This document shows, piece by piece, positions 19,315 to 28,800 of a stretch of 60,148 nt of DNA. The stretch covers positions 1 through 60,148 of the forward strand of contig UQMI01000018.1 of NCBI GenBank assembly GCA_900542045.1, given 5' to 3'. The number at the start of each line of letters is the position of its first letter. Within the stretch, counting starts at the first letter, position 1. The DNA comes from an uncultured Blautia sp. GTDB taxonomy: Bacteria; Bacillota; Clostridia; Lachnospirales; Lachnospiraceae. Both the position numbers and the translations under genes were made by a program. The notes under the pieces are model-generated. The model was given only the letters and a program-made list of their open reading frames with translations, made no database searches and was not told the DNA's origin.

Positions 19315-19350
19315 AAAAAAGACACCCTTGCAGTTTCACAAGAGTGTCTT
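19315..19350 (-). terminator. Terminator between secG and rnr
   Basis: On the minus strand AAGACACTCTTG pairs with CAAGGGTGTCTT around an 8-nt loop, followed by TTTTT. It lies 57 bp after the secG stop and should reduce read-through into rnr. Confidence 0.8.
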
Positions 19351-19406
19351 GTCTTTGACTTTACCTACAAGCGCTGCCGCCGGCAGTTCCTCCGGACATC
19401 TGACGG

Positions 19407-19643
19407 TTAAAAATTCAGATTCAGGATGCCTGCCAGAATAAAGAACAAAAATCCGGTAACCACAGTTGCCTTCTTCAGTCCGCCTTCCATGGAACGCCCC
19501 TTATTCTTACCCCAGTATGTGTCAGCCACACCGGCAATGGAGCCCAATCCCTGCTGCTTTCCCTCCTGCATCAACACCAGGACAGTCAGCGCTATACAAT
19601 CAATCACAAAGAGCACTGTTATGACAATTCTCAGGATATCCAC
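19407..19643 (-). CDS. secG: Preprotein translocase subunit SecG
   Basis: A 78-residue membrane protein with two helices (about 4-26 and 55-75) and the conserved loop between them (LMQEGKQQGLGSIAG, then DTYWGKNKGRS). SecG supports SecYEA protein export. The GTG at 19643 is chosen because AGGAGG (19656-19651) is seven bases away; the in-frame GTG at 19649 would nearly touch the ribosome site. It is expressed from its own promoter (19671-19699), with a terminator downstream. Confidence 0.95.
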   Translation of the reverse strand: MDILRIVITVLFVIDCIALTVLVLMQEGKQQGLGSIAGVADTYWGKNKGRSMEGGLKKATVVTGFLFFILAGILNLNF

Positions 19644-19670
19644 AATCACACCTCCTAATCAACTCACATT

Positions 19671-19699
19671 ATTCTACCATAGCGCCCTGCAAATTTCAA
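19671..19699 (-). promoter_or_regulatory. Promoter of secG
   Basis: On the minus strand TTGAAA (19699-19694) and TAGAAT (19676-19671) have a 17-bp spacer, about 27 bp upstream of the GTG start. It lies in the 180-bp spacer after eno; no clear eno terminator was seen there. Confidence 0.65.
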
Positions 19700-19822
19700 C
19701 CGCAAAATACAGTATTTCACTGCAGGTCACGCGGCGGCTGATTCCGGATATCCCACGGTTATTCTCCCGTCATCCTTAAATAATCTGCTCTTTCCGGCTG
19801 CTCCGTCTATCTCTGCGCTCAG

Positions 19823-21202
<1,380 letters not shown>

Positions 21203-21293
21203 TTATGCGCCGCATTATTTTCTGAATATTCTTTTATTTATTAACTATATATTTTCTTCTTCTAATTTTATTTATTATTTTTAATTTTTATTG

Positions 21294-21322
21294 TTGACAA
21301 ACTCTATTTTATCTGTTATATT
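21294..21322 (+). promoter_or_regulatory. Strong promoter of the GGAGG-repeat small RNA
   Basis: A perfect TTGACA (21294-21299) and TATATT (21317-21322) are 17 bp apart in an AT-rich stretch, predicting a start near 21329. The promoter points away from eno and no open reading frame with a start codon follows. Confidence 0.8.
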
Positions 21323-21328
21323 AAATAC

Positions 21329-21610
21329 AACAAATAGATAAGCGATTCAAAATACTAAAAGAAAAGGAGGAGAAACCACCAAGAACGTAACGGTTTACCT
21401 CATAATCTAAGCAAAGGAGGACAGACCACCGAAAACGTAAAGATTTACCCCATATTCTAAAAGAAAGGAAGGTACGGACCACCAAAAGCTTAAGTTTTAA
21501 ATCACCTACTTATTTGTTATGATAAACCAAAGAAAGGATGGTAGAATCCATTGGATACTGAATTTTAAAAAGAGCTGTCAGTAATCATTCGAACTGATAG
21601 CTCTTTTTTT
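21329..21610 (+). ncRNA. Candidate small RNA with repeated GGAGG modules
   Basis: The ~280-nt unit runs from a consensus promoter to an intrinsic terminator (21568-21610) and has no coding frame. Two modules at 21362-21410 and 21413-21460 (51-bp period) share AAAGGAGGA-N4-ACCACC, then CGTAA-N4-TTTACC, then CATA-N-TCTAA. A third, diverged module starts at 21464 (AAAGGAAGG...GGACCACC) and a fourth at 21533 (AAAGGATGG...ATCC). GG-N-GG can pair with CC-N-CC across a 5-nt loop, and GTAA with TTAC across a tetraloop, so each full module makes two small hairpins. The GGA-rich, Shine-Dalgarno-like parts could bind a CsrA-type protein or the 16S rRNA tail; that is speculation. I do not recognise a known family. 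Confidence 0.7.
21568..21610. terminator. Bidirectional terminator between the small RNA and gpmI
   Basis: GAGCTGTCAG pairs with CTGATAGCTC (one G-T pair), flanked by AAA/TTTTTTT, ending the plus-strand small RNA. On the minus strand the hairpin is followed by TTTTT, so it could also back up termination of gpmI. Confidence 0.85.
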
Positions 21611-21677
21611 GCGTGCATCCATACGAAGTGTTTTTTCATGATATCCCCGATCTTTTTTCTGTATGATATCTCCCACA

Positions 21678-21707
21678 GAAAAAGGCAGTTCCCGAAAGGA
21701 AACCGCC
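21678..21707 (-). terminator. Terminator of gpmI
   Basis: On the minus strand GGCGGTTTCC pairs with GGGAACTGCC around a 4-nt loop, followed by TTTTTCT. It lies about 100 bp downstream of the gpmI stop. Confidence 0.7.
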
Positions 21708-21803
21708 CAGACGGAGCGAAATGCCTGCTTTGCAGCTGAAGATACGGACAGATCATCCGTCGGATCGCAGATGTGTCCGCACCTTCGCCATCCGCATTTT
21801 CTT

Positions 21804-23342
21804 TTATTTTACAAGAAGAGATTTTCCGGTCATTTCTTTTGGCTGCTCCATTCCCATCAGTTCAATGAGAGTTGGCGCAATATCTGCCAGGCATCCGCCT
21901 TCCCGCAGTTTGTAAGCAGGATCTGCATTTACCAGAATAAACGGTACCGGATTGGTGGTATGAGCGGTAAACGGCTCTCCCGTCTCATAATCCACCAACT
22001 GCTCTGCGTTGCCATGGTCGGCGCAGATGAACATCTGTCCGTTTACCTCCTGAATGGCTTCCACAGCTTTTCCCACACATTCATCCACAGCTTCAATGGC
22101 TTTGATGGCTGCATCTTCTACACCTGTATGGCCAACCATATCCGGATTTGCAAAATTGATAATGATCACATCGTATTTCAGAGACTTGATGGCTTCTACC
22201 AGTTTATCACACACTTCGTAAGCGCTCATCTCCGGTTTCAGATCATAGGTTGCTACTTTTGGAGAATTTACCAGGATCCTGTCCTCTCCTTCGTTGGGCT
22301 CTTCCACACCGCCGTTGAAGAAGAAGGTTACATGGGCATATTTCTCTGTCTCTGCGATACGTGCCTGCTTCAGACCATGGGCAGCCAGATATTCTCCAAA
22401 TGTATTGGTGATCTCTTCTTTCTTAAATGCCACCAGTTTATTGGGAATAGTCTCATCATAATCGGTGAAGCATACATATGTCAGGTCCAGTCTCTTCTCC
22501 CGGGCAAATCCTGTAAAGGCATCGTCACAGAAAGCTCTGGTGATCTCTCTGGCTCTGTCCGGACGGAAGTTGAAAAATACCACAGAATCTTTATCCTGAA
22601 TGGTAGCCACAGGAACACCGTCCTTTTCTACCACCATAGGCATTACAAACTCATCGGTCTTGCCCTCATCATAGGAAGCCTGCACACCTGCAGCGGCATC
22701 GGTACTCTTTACACCTTCCCCGGCAGTCAGTGCCTTGTAAGCCAGCTCCACACGATCCCAGCGGTTGTCACGGTCCATAGCGTAGTAACGGCCGGAAACC
22801 ACGCCGATCTCACCTACACCGATCTCTTTCATCTTGGCCTGCAGCTCTTCGATATAGCCCTTTCCGGAAGCCGGCGGTGTATCACGTCCATCCAGGAAGC
22901 AGTGTACATAGACTTTGGAAAGACCTTCTCTTTTGGCCATCTCCAGCAGTCCATACAAATGTGTATTATGGCTGTGCACGCCTCCGTCTGACAGCAGTCC
23001 CATAAAATGAATGGCAGAATCGTTCTCCTTTGCATTCTTCATGGCTGCCAGCAGCGCTTCATTTTTGAAAAAGTCCCCATCCTGGATTTCTTTGGTGATC
23101 CTGGTCAATTCCTGATAAACGATGCGGCCTGCACCCATATTCAAATGGCCAACCTCAGAGTTGCCCATCTGGCCTTCCGGAAGTCCTACAGCCATGCCGC
23201 TGGCATTTCCCTTTACAAAGGGGCACTGGGACATCAGCTGGGTCATCACCGGAGTTTTTCCCTCGCAAACCGCATTGTGCTCGCAGTTATCGTTGAGTCC
23301 GTATCCGTCCAAAATCATTAACACCGTAGGTTTCTTGCTCAT
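21804..23342 (-). CDS. gpmI: 2,3-bisphosphoglycerate-independent phosphoglycerate mutase
   Basis: A 512-residue, Mn-dependent alkaline-phosphatase-superfamily enzyme that interconverts 3- and 2-phosphoglycerate. The N-terminal metal site MILDGYGLN, the phosphorylated serine in QMGNSEVGHLNMGAGR near residue 62, the HCFLDGRDTPP loop and the C-terminal metal sites NFANPDMVGHTG and CADHGNAEQ are all intact. Length is normal. It lies with gap, pgk, tpiA and eno, completing the triose-to-PEP steps. A small palindrome CATCATGTTCATGATG (23395-23410) precedes it. Confidence 0.98.
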   Translation of the reverse strand: MSKKPTVLMILDGYGLNDNCEHNAVCEGKTPVMTQLMSQCPFVKGNASGMAVGLPEGQMGNSEVGHLNMGAGRIVYQELTRITKEIQDGDFFKNEALLAAMKNAKENDSAIHFMGLLSDGGVHSHNTHLYGLLEMAKREGLSKVYVHCFLDGRDTPPASGKGYIEELQAKMKEIGVGEIGVVSGRYYAMDRDNRWDRVELAYKALTAGEGVKSTDAAAGVQASYDEGKTDEFVMPMVVEKDGVPVATIQDKDSVVFFNFRPDRAREITRAFCDDAFTGFAREKRLDLTYVCFTDYDETIPNKLVAFKKEEITNTFGEYLAAHGLKQARIAETEKYAHVTFFFNGGVEEPNEGEDRILVNSPKVATYDLKPEMSAYEVCDKLVEAIKSLKYDVIIINFANPDMVGHTGVEDAAIKAIEAVDECVGKAVEAIQEVNGQMFICADHGNAEQLVDYETGEPFTAHTTNPVPFILVNADPAYKLREGGCLADIAPTLIELMGMEQPKEMTGKSLLVK

Positions 23343-23436
23343 AATTTGTCTCCTTATCTTCTAAAATCCTTATATAGAACTTATTTTACCTTCACATCAT
23401 GTTCATGATGCTTTCTCAGCGATTTCCTATATAATA

Positions 23437-23561
23437 GTAGCAAAAAATCAGATTTTTTCAATAGGGAATTCGCCTTACCTTCCCCATTATTTGCCGTACC
23501 AGCAGCAAAAAATCAAATTTTTCAATAGGGAATTCACCTTACCTTCCCCATTATTTGCCGT
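23437..23561. repeat. 64-bp tandem duplication covering the hom 3' end
   Basis: A ~62-bp stretch starting near 23437 (core CAAAAAATCA at 23441) repeats 64-65 bp later (core at 23506), differing at a few bases and by one T. The right copy contains the last codons and stop of hom and its downstream hairpin region; the left copy is a spare duplicate, including TTATTTGCCGTA. The rest of the 208-bp gpmI-hom spacer holds only the gpmI leader. Confidence 0.85.
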
Positions 23562-24843
23562 ATACCCGCAGCACGGAAGAAATCTCTCGGATAGAATCCA
23601 GATTGGAAAGTGCCTCAATGGCATTCTGCATGTCTCCTTCCCGGACCGTGGATGTGATAATCACAATCTCCGCACAATCTCCGACGACTTTTTTCTGCAC
23701 AAGCTGGGCCAGACTTACTTTATCTTTGGCAAATACACCTGCAATCTCTGCAAGTACTCCATATCGGTCTTCCACCTGCAGCCGGAGGAAATAGCAGTTC
23801 TCCGTATCTTCCATTCGCTTGATCGGCAGATTCTTATAGCAGGTACAGCTGATCCGTCCGCAGCATCCCGCCTGAATATTGCGGGCAATGTCAAACACAT
23901 CGCCGACCACGGCGCTGGCTGTAGGCAGCTCTCCGGCTCCTCTTCCGAAAAACATGGCATCTTCCACTGCATCACCATGTACAAAGACTGCATTGTAGGA
24001 GTCGTTGACTGATGCCAGCGGATGGGAACTGGGAATCAGCATGGGATTCACATAAGCTTCGATCCCTTCCTCTGTATTTCTGGCCACGCCCAGAAGCTTG
24101 ATGTCGCAGCCCATTTCTCTGGCATAACGGATATCCGTGGCTGTAATCCTGGTAATTCCCTCGATATGGACATCATCGAAGGTAACTCTGGAATTAAAGG
24201 CCACAGAAGCAAGGATCGCCACCTTGCGGCCTGCATCCAGTCCCTCGATATCGGCTGTGGGATCTGCCTCTGCATATCCAAGCTCTGTGGCCAGAGCCAG
24301 CGCGTCTGCAAACTCCATTCCTTCCTGAGTCATTTTCGTCAGGATAAAATTCGTCGTTCCATTGACAATTCCCATGACTTCCGTCATATGATTGCCTGCC
24401 AGACACTGTTTCAGGGGACGGATGATCGGAATCCCACCTGCCACTGCTGCTTCAAAAAGGAAATCGCATTTTTTCTCCTGAGCCATATCCAGCAATTCCT
24501 TTCCGTCCGCAGCCACCAGATCCTTATTAGCTGTCACCACATGCTTACCTGCTTCCATAGCTTCCAGAATATATGTTCTGGCAGGCTCCATCCCGCCCAT
24601 CAATTCAATTACGATCTCAATCTGAGGATCTTCCACAATTTCTTTCCAGTTGTTTGTCAGTACGCTGGGATCTTCCACCTTCGCTGCTGCCTTTTCCAGA
24701 TTCCGCACCAGAATCTTTTTGATTCTGATTTCTTTTCCGATTTTCTGCGCCATCTCTGCTTCCTGGCTCTTCAGCACCTTATACACACCGGTTCCTACCG
24801 TTCCCAGTCCCAGTAATGCTGCGTAAATTACATTTTCTCCCAT
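23551..24843 (-). CDS. hom: Homoserine dehydrogenase with ACT domain
   Basis: A 430-residue enzyme that reduces aspartate semialdehyde to homoserine for threonine and methionine synthesis. The Rossmann NAD(P)-binding motif GLGTVGTGVY is at residues 12-21, the catalytic region contains NGTTNFILTKM and YAEADPTADIEG, and the last ~75 residues form an ACT regulatory domain typical of threonine feedback. Length and ends are normal. It is monocistronic-looking, sitting between tpiA and gpmI, with its own promoter (24908-24937) and a tandem repeat further upstream. No T-box was seen. Confidence 0.97.
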   Translation of the reverse strand: MGENVIYAALLGLGTVGTGVYKVLKSQEAEMAQKIGKEIRIKKILVRNLEKAAAKVEDPSVLTNNWKEIVEDPQIEIVIELMGGMEPARTYILEAMEAGKHVVTANKDLVAADGKELLDMAQEKKCDFLFEAAVAGGIPIIRPLKQCLAGNHMTEVMGIVNGTTNFILTKMTQEGMEFADALALATELGYAEADPTADIEGLDAGRKVAILASVAFNSRVTFDDVHIEGITRITATDIRYAREMGCDIKLLGVARNTEEGIEAYVNPMLIPSSHPLASVNDSYNAVFVHGDAVEDAMFFGRGAGELPTASAVVGDVFDIARNIQAGCCGRISCTCYKNLPIKRMEDTENCYFLRLQVEDRYGVLAEIAGVFAKDKVSLAQLVQKKVVGDCAEIVIITSTVREGDMQNAIEALSNLDSIREISSVLRVYGK

Positions 24844-24907
24844 GTTTTTCCAAAGCTCCTTTCTGAAAGCTGCCGGTAAGCATCTCTTCTCATTTCATTC
24901 TGCCTCT

Positions 24908-24937
24908 ATCTTACGTTGTCAAACGAACATTTGTCAA
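24908..24937 (-). promoter_or_regulatory. Promoter of hom
   Basis: On the minus strand TTGACA (24937-24932) and TAAGAT (24913-24908) are 18 bp apart. A second TTTGACA overlaps the spacer. Transcript start would be about 58 bp before the ATG. Confidence 0.6.
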
Positions 24938-24960
24938 GTTTTCCTCTGACTTATTTGCCC

Positions 24961-25110
24961 TGGAGTACGGGGGATATTTCATTTTCTTGATTTTCACATG
25001 CTTCTGTCACACCCCAAGTACGGGTCATATCTCCTTTTCCCAATTTTCACATGCCTTTACCTGGCCTGGACTACGGGGGATATTTCATTTTCTTGATTTT
25101 CACATGCTTT
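24961..25110. repeat. Three tandem 53-bp repeats upstream of hom
   Basis: The marker TACGG recurs at 24966, 25019 and 25072, exactly 53 bp apart. Copies 1 and 3 share 43 bases (TGGA-S-TACGGGGGATATTTC onward to CACATGCTT) with one difference; copy 2 is more diverged but keeps TACGGGTCATAT and the CAATTTTCACATGC end. No start codon or coding frame is conserved. The block lies 24 bp upstream of the hom -35 box. From 25110 to the tpiA terminator I see nothing further. Confidence 0.85.
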
Positions 25111-25265
25111 CACCAGACAATCCAATAAAAAAGATGAAATATATAAGGAAATGAACCGGTCAGAAATGCTTCCTGTACTCTGCTGCGCACATAATAAGCC
25201 AATCTCTGAAAAATTCTCCTTGAAACAGGGAATAGAAATGAAACTATAAGGTAACCCCGCAACAC

Positions 25266-25325
25266 AAAAACATCCTCGCCGGAAACGGTCAGAAACTCTG
25301 ACCCTTGCTTCCTTTGAGGATGTTG
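25266..25325 (-). terminator. Terminator of tpiA
   Basis: A long stem on the minus strand: ACATCCTC pairs with GAGGATGT, GGAA with TTCC, and GGTCAGA with TCTGACC inside, followed by TTTTTG. It lies 16 bp after the tpiA stop. Confidence 0.85.
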
Positions 25326-25341
25326 TTATACATGTTTTGTT

Positions 25342-26088
25342 TTATTTGTAGTTTACGATCTGTCCAAATTCTTCTTTCAGAGAAGCTCCGCCTACCAGAC
25401 CGCCATCGATGTCTGCCTGTGCAAACAGATCTGCCGCAGTCTTGGCATTTACGGATCCGCCGTACTGGATACGGATGGCAGCTGCTGTTGCATCATCATA
25501 GATTTCTGCGATGCACTCACGGATCTTGCCGCACACTTCCTGTGCCTGCTCTGTGGTAGCAGTTTTTCCTGTTCCGATGGCCCAGATCGGTTCATAAGCG
25601 ATCACCGCTTCTTTGGCCTGATCTGCAGACAGTCCCTGGAATCCGATCTTCACCTGCTGACGGATAAAGTCCATGGTCACGCCCTGCTCTCTCTGCTCCA
25701 GAGATTCACCGCAGCACATGATCGGAGTCAGACCATGCTCAAATGCTTTGTGCATTTTCTTGTTGATGTCAGCGTCTGTCTCTCCGAAATAGCCTCTTCT
25801 TTCGGAGTGGCCCAGAATTACATATTTTACTCCTGCATCTACCAGCATAGCCGGAGAAATTTCGCCTGTATAAGCACCTTTCTCCTCAAAATACATATTC
25901 TCGGCGCCTACCTGGATATTGGTTCCTTTTACAGCTTCTACCACCGGAACAATGTCGATGGCCGGAACACAGAATACCACATCCACTTCCTCATTGCCTA
26001 CCAGCGGCTTTAAGGTTTCTACTAACTGAACAGCTTCACTGGGAGTCATGTTCATCTTCCAGTTGCCTGCAATAATTTTCTTACGCAT
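25342..26088 (-). CDS. tpiA: Triosephosphate isomerase
   Basis: A 248-residue TIM-barrel enzyme interconverting dihydroxyacetone phosphate and glyceraldehyde 3-phosphate. Asn/Lys of AGNWKMN (about 10-13), the catalytic His in VILGHSERR near 95 and Glu in [11 protein letters not shown] near 165 are present, as is the phosphate-binding YGGSV near 210. The ATG at 26088 is preferred over longer frames because AAAGGATATAAGC precedes it and the protein then begins in the family-standard place. It is the third gene after gap and pgk. Confidence 0.98.
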   Translation of the reverse strand: MRKKIIAGNWKMNMTPSEAVQLVETLKPLVGNEEVDVVFCVPAIDIVPVVEAVKGTNIQVGAENMYFEEKGAYTGEISPAMLVDAGVKYVILGHSERRGYFGETDADINKKMHKAFEHGLTPIMCCGESLEQREQGVTMDFIRQQVKIGFQGLSADQAKEAVIAYEPIWAIGTGKTATTEQAQEVCGKIRECIAEIYDDATAAAIRIQYGGSVNAKTAADLFAQADIDGGLVGGASLKEEFGQIVNYK

Positions 26089-26104
26089 ACGCTTATATCC
26101 TTTC

Positions 26105-26270
26105 CATACTTTGTCTGGGGAAGTTCGATTCACCAGATTCGAGCTGCGTCTTCGACTTGCTCTCATCAAGTTCCTTCGAACTAAGTTCGCACTAAATTCG
26201 CACTGCGCTTTACAGCTCGTGCCCGCATACCTGTCGGTACCTGCCTGACCAGGTCAGGCAGTAGCGCAAT
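26105..26270 (-). repeat. pgk-tpiA spacer with short repeats and a palindrome
   Basis: The 196-bp spacer contains, on the minus strand, three successive units AGTGCGAATTT, AGTGCGAACTT and AGTTCGAAGGA (about 26175-26210) and, nearer pgk, a 21-bp palindrome CTGCCTGACC-A-GGTCAGGCAG (26241-26261). Neither is followed by a T-run. The region would lie inside a pgk-tpiA message and could be a processing or stability element. Confidence 0.45.
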
Positions 26271-26284
26271 CCTTTCAGTCCTTC

Positions 26285-27490
26285 TTACTTATCATTTGCA
26301 GCCGCTACACCGGGAAGTTCTTTTCCTTCCAGGAATTCCAGAGATGCGCCGCCGCCGGTGGAAATATGGCTCATCTTATCGCCAAATCCAAGCTGATTCA
26401 CAGCTGCCGCAGAATCTCCGCCGCCAATGATGGTAGTGGCGTCTGTCTCTGCCAGTGCCTTAGCCACAGCAATGGTTCCCTTTGCAAGGATCGGATTCTC
26501 GAATACACCCATCGGTCCGTTCCATACAACAGTCTTGGCTGTCTTCACTGCGTCTGCGTAAAGAGCTGCAGTTTCCTCTCCGATATCCATGCCTTCCATA
26601 TCTGCGGGAATTGCATCCACGGATACTGTCGTAACTTCAATAGGAGCGTCAATGGGGTTGGGGAATTCCGCGGAGATAACCGTATCCACCGGAAGAAGAA
26701 GTTTCTTGCCCAGTTTCTCTGCTTTCTCCATCATTTCTTTGCAGTAATCGATCTTGGAATCATCAACCAGGGATTTTCCGATTTCCTTGCCCTGAGCCTT
26801 TAAGAAGGTATAGGCCATACCGCCGCCGATGATCAGTGTGTCGCATTTCTCGAGAAGGTTGGAGATAACGTTTAATTTGTCTGCTACCTTTGCTCCGCCC
26901 AGGATAGCTACAAAAGGTCTCACAGGATTTTCCACCGCATTGCCCAGGAAATCGATTTCTTTCTGCATCAGATAGCCAACTACTGCAGTGTCAACATACT
27001 GTGTCACACCTACATTGGAGCAGTGTGCTCTGTGAGCAGTTCCGAATGCGTCATTTACAAATACGTCACACAGAGATGCCAGTTCTTTGCTGAACGCCTC
27101 TCCGTTCTTTGTTTCTTCCGCACGATAACGGGTATTCTCCAGAAGTACTACATCACCATCCTGCATAGCTTCCACAGCCGCTTTTGCATTTGGTCCAACT
27201 ACTTCCGGATCTGCTGCGAACTTCACATCCTGTCCCAGCAGTTCTGCCAGACGAACAGCTACCGGTGCCAGAGACAGTTCCGGTTTCGGTTCTCCTTTGG
27301 GTTTACCAAGATGGGAGCAGAGGATCACCTTTCCGCCGTCAGCGATCAGTTTCTTGATCGTGGGAAGGGCTGCCACCAGACGGTTCTCATCTGTGATCTT
27401 TCCGTCTTTCAGAGGAACATTGAAATCACAGCGTACCAGTACTCTTTTGCCTTTTACATTAATATCATCAACAGATTTTTTGTTTAACAT
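26285..27490 (-). CDS. pgk: Phosphoglycerate kinase
   Basis: A 401-residue kinase transferring phosphate from 1,3-bisphosphoglycerate to ADP. The N-terminal substrate-binding segment [12 protein letters not shown] and the arginines in HLGKPKGEP and AHRAHCSN are present, as are hinge-region [10 protein letters not shown] and nucleotide-binding GGGDSAAAV and [12 protein letters not shown]. Length is normal. It lies 84 bp after gap, with an intrinsic terminator in between, so pgk is expressed by read-through or its own start. Strong GGAG site before the ATG. Confidence 0.98.
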   Translation of the reverse strand: MLNKKSVDDINVKGKRVLVRCDFNVPLKDGKITDENRLVAALPTIKKLIADGGKVILCSHLGKPKGEPKPELSLAPVAVRLAELLGQDVKFAADPEVVGPNAKAAVEAMQDGDVVLLENTRYRAEETKNGEAFSKELASLCDVFVNDAFGTAHRAHCSNVGVTQYVDTAVVGYLMQKEIDFLGNAVENPVRPFVAILGGAKVADKLNVISNLLEKCDTLIIGGGMAYTFLKAQGKEIGKSLVDDSKIDYCKEMMEKAEKLGKKLLLPVDTVISAEFPNPIDAPIEVTTVSVDAIPADMEGMDIGEETAALYADAVKTAKTVVWNGPMGVFENPILAKGTIAVAKALAETDATTIIGGGDSAAAVNQLGFGDKMSHISTGGGASLEFLEGKELPGVAAANDK

Positions 27491-27521
27491 ATCTAATCTC
27501 CTTTTGGATCCTTAACATCCC

Positions 27522-27551
27522 AAAAAGGTCCGGTCCATGATAGACCGGACC
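27522..27551 (-). terminator. Terminator/attenuator between gap and pgk
   Basis: On the minus strand a perfect 9-bp stem GGTCCGGTC/GACCGGACC with a 7-nt loop is followed by TTTTT. It lies 24 bp after the gap stop, inside an otherwise operon-like gap-pgk pair. A partial terminator here would make gap mRNA more abundant than pgk mRNA. Confidence 0.85.
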
Positions 27552-27574
27552 CTTAATGAGTCTTATAGTTCTGA

Positions 27575-28588
27575 TTACAGTAATGTACCGAAATGTTTGA
27601 TTGTTCTTACCATCTGGCTTGTATAGGAATTCTCATTGTCATACCAGGAAACAACCTGAACCTGAGTAGTTCCGTTATCCAGAGGAAGTACCATAGTCTG
27701 AGTTGCGTCAAACAGAGAACCATATCTCATACCAACGATATCGCTGGATACGATCTCATCTTCGTTGTATCCGAAGGATTCATTGGAAGCTGCTTTCATA
27801 GCTGCATTGATCTGCTCTTTTGTTACATTGCCTTCAACAACAGCTGTCAGGATTGTGGTAGAACCTGTTGGGGTTGGTACACGCTGAGCAGCACCGATAA
27901 GTTTTCCGTTCAGTTCAGGAATAACAAGTCCGATAGCTTTTGCAGCACCTGTGCTGTTCGGAACGATATTTACAGCAGCTGCACGGGATCTTCTCAGATC
28001 GCCTTTTCTCTGAGGTCCGTCCAGAGTCATCTGATCGCCGGTATAAGCATGGATTGTACACATGATACCAGATTTGATGGCAGCCAAATCATTCAGAGCT
28101 TTTGCCATAGGTGCAAGGCAGTTGGTTGTACAGGAAGCTGCAGAAATGATGTTATCCTCTTTTGTTAAGGTTTCGTGGTTAACATTATATACGATCGTAG
28201 GAAGGTCATTGCCTGCCGGAGCAGAAATAACAACTTTCTTAGCGCCTGCTGCGATATGAGCGGAAGCTTTTTCCTTAGAGGTATAGAAGCCTGTACACTC
28301 CAGAACTACATCTACGCCGATTTCTCCCCAAGGAAGCTCTTTTGCGTCTGCTTTTGCATAGATCTTAATTTCTTTTCCATCTACAGTAATAGAATCTTCT
28401 CCAGCGGTTACTTTATCTGCCAATGCATATCTTCCCTGAGTGGAGTCATATTTTAATAAGTGTGCCAGCATCTTGGGAGATGTTAAGTCGTTGATAGCTA
28501 CTACATCATAACCTTCTGCGCCAAACATCTGTCTGAAAGCCAGACGTCCGATACGACCAAACCCGTTAATTGCAACTTTTACTGCCAT
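27575..28588 (-). CDS. gap: Glyceraldehyde-3-phosphate dehydrogenase, type I
   Basis: A 337-residue NAD-dependent enzyme. The Rossmann start [15 protein letters not shown], the catalytic cysteine in [14 protein letters not shown] near residue 155, the His in IHAYTGDQ near 180 and the substrate-binding [20 protein letters not shown] are intact; the C terminus [13 protein letters not shown] is standard. It heads the gap-pgk-tpiA cluster with its own strong promoter (28665-28693) and an AGGAGG site. No cggR-type repressor gene lies upstream; the next gene is a P-type ATPase. Confidence 0.98.
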   Translation of the reverse strand: MAVKVAINGFGRIGRLAFRQMFGAEGYDVVAINDLTSPKMLAHLLKYDSTQGRYALADKVTAGEDSITVDGKEIKIYAKADAKELPWGEIGVDVVLECTGFYTSKEKASAHIAAGAKKVVISAPAGNDLPTIVYNVNHETLTKEDNIISAASCTTNCLAPMAKALNDLAAIKSGIMCTIHAYTGDQMTLDGPQRKGDLRRSRAAAVNIVPNSTGAAKAIGLVIPELNGKLIGAAQRVPTPTGSTTILTAVVEGNVTKEQINAAMKAASNESFGYNEDEIVSSDIVGMRYGSLFDATQTMVLPLDNGTTQVQVVSWYDNENSYTSQMVRTIKHFGTLL

Positions 28589-28664
28589 GATAAATTCCTC
28601 CTATAATTGTATATAGTATATTGTGCCGTTTCTCCTTTGTTAAAGAAACGCCAATCCAAATAAT

Positions 28665-28693
28665 ATTGTACCCAATTCTATACAAAAATTCAA
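28665..28693 (-). promoter_or_regulatory. Promoter of gap
   Basis: On the minus strand TTGAAT (28693-28688) and TACAAT (28670-28665) are separated by 17 bp, about 80 bp upstream of the ATG. Confidence 0.7.
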
Positions 28694-28758
28694 GAGTATT
28701 TTCAAAAAAATCTCAGTTCTGGAAATTTTATGAGCGGAACCGGGAGATGGATCCGACA

Positions 28759-28780
28759 GAATCCTGCCACGCAGAATTCT
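28759..28780. repeat. Dispersed repeat, fragment (left edge)
   Basis: This 22-bp stretch matches 14313-14334 with one mismatch (GAATCCTGCC-M-CGCAGAATTCT). It lies in the 212-bp spacer between gap and the P-type ATPase stop and appears to be a truncated copy of the element at 14298-14459. Confidence 0.5.
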
Positions 28781-28800
28781 TCTCCTGGTCCTGCTTTTTA

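Noticed and set aside
21362..21566. The AAAGGAGG repeats as ribosome sites of tiny genes
   Set aside because: No ATG, GTG or TTG lies at proper distance after the repeats, and no frame is shared by the modules.
24844..24960. T-box or other amino-acid leader for hom
   Set aside because: No T-box sequence, specifier hairpin or terminator lies between the promoter and the ATG; the leader is too short. The hisH upstream region likewise lacks one.
24961..25110. CRISPR array
   Set aside because: Only three copies with no constant repeat/variable spacer pattern; the conserved part covers most of the 53-bp unit and no cas genes are present.
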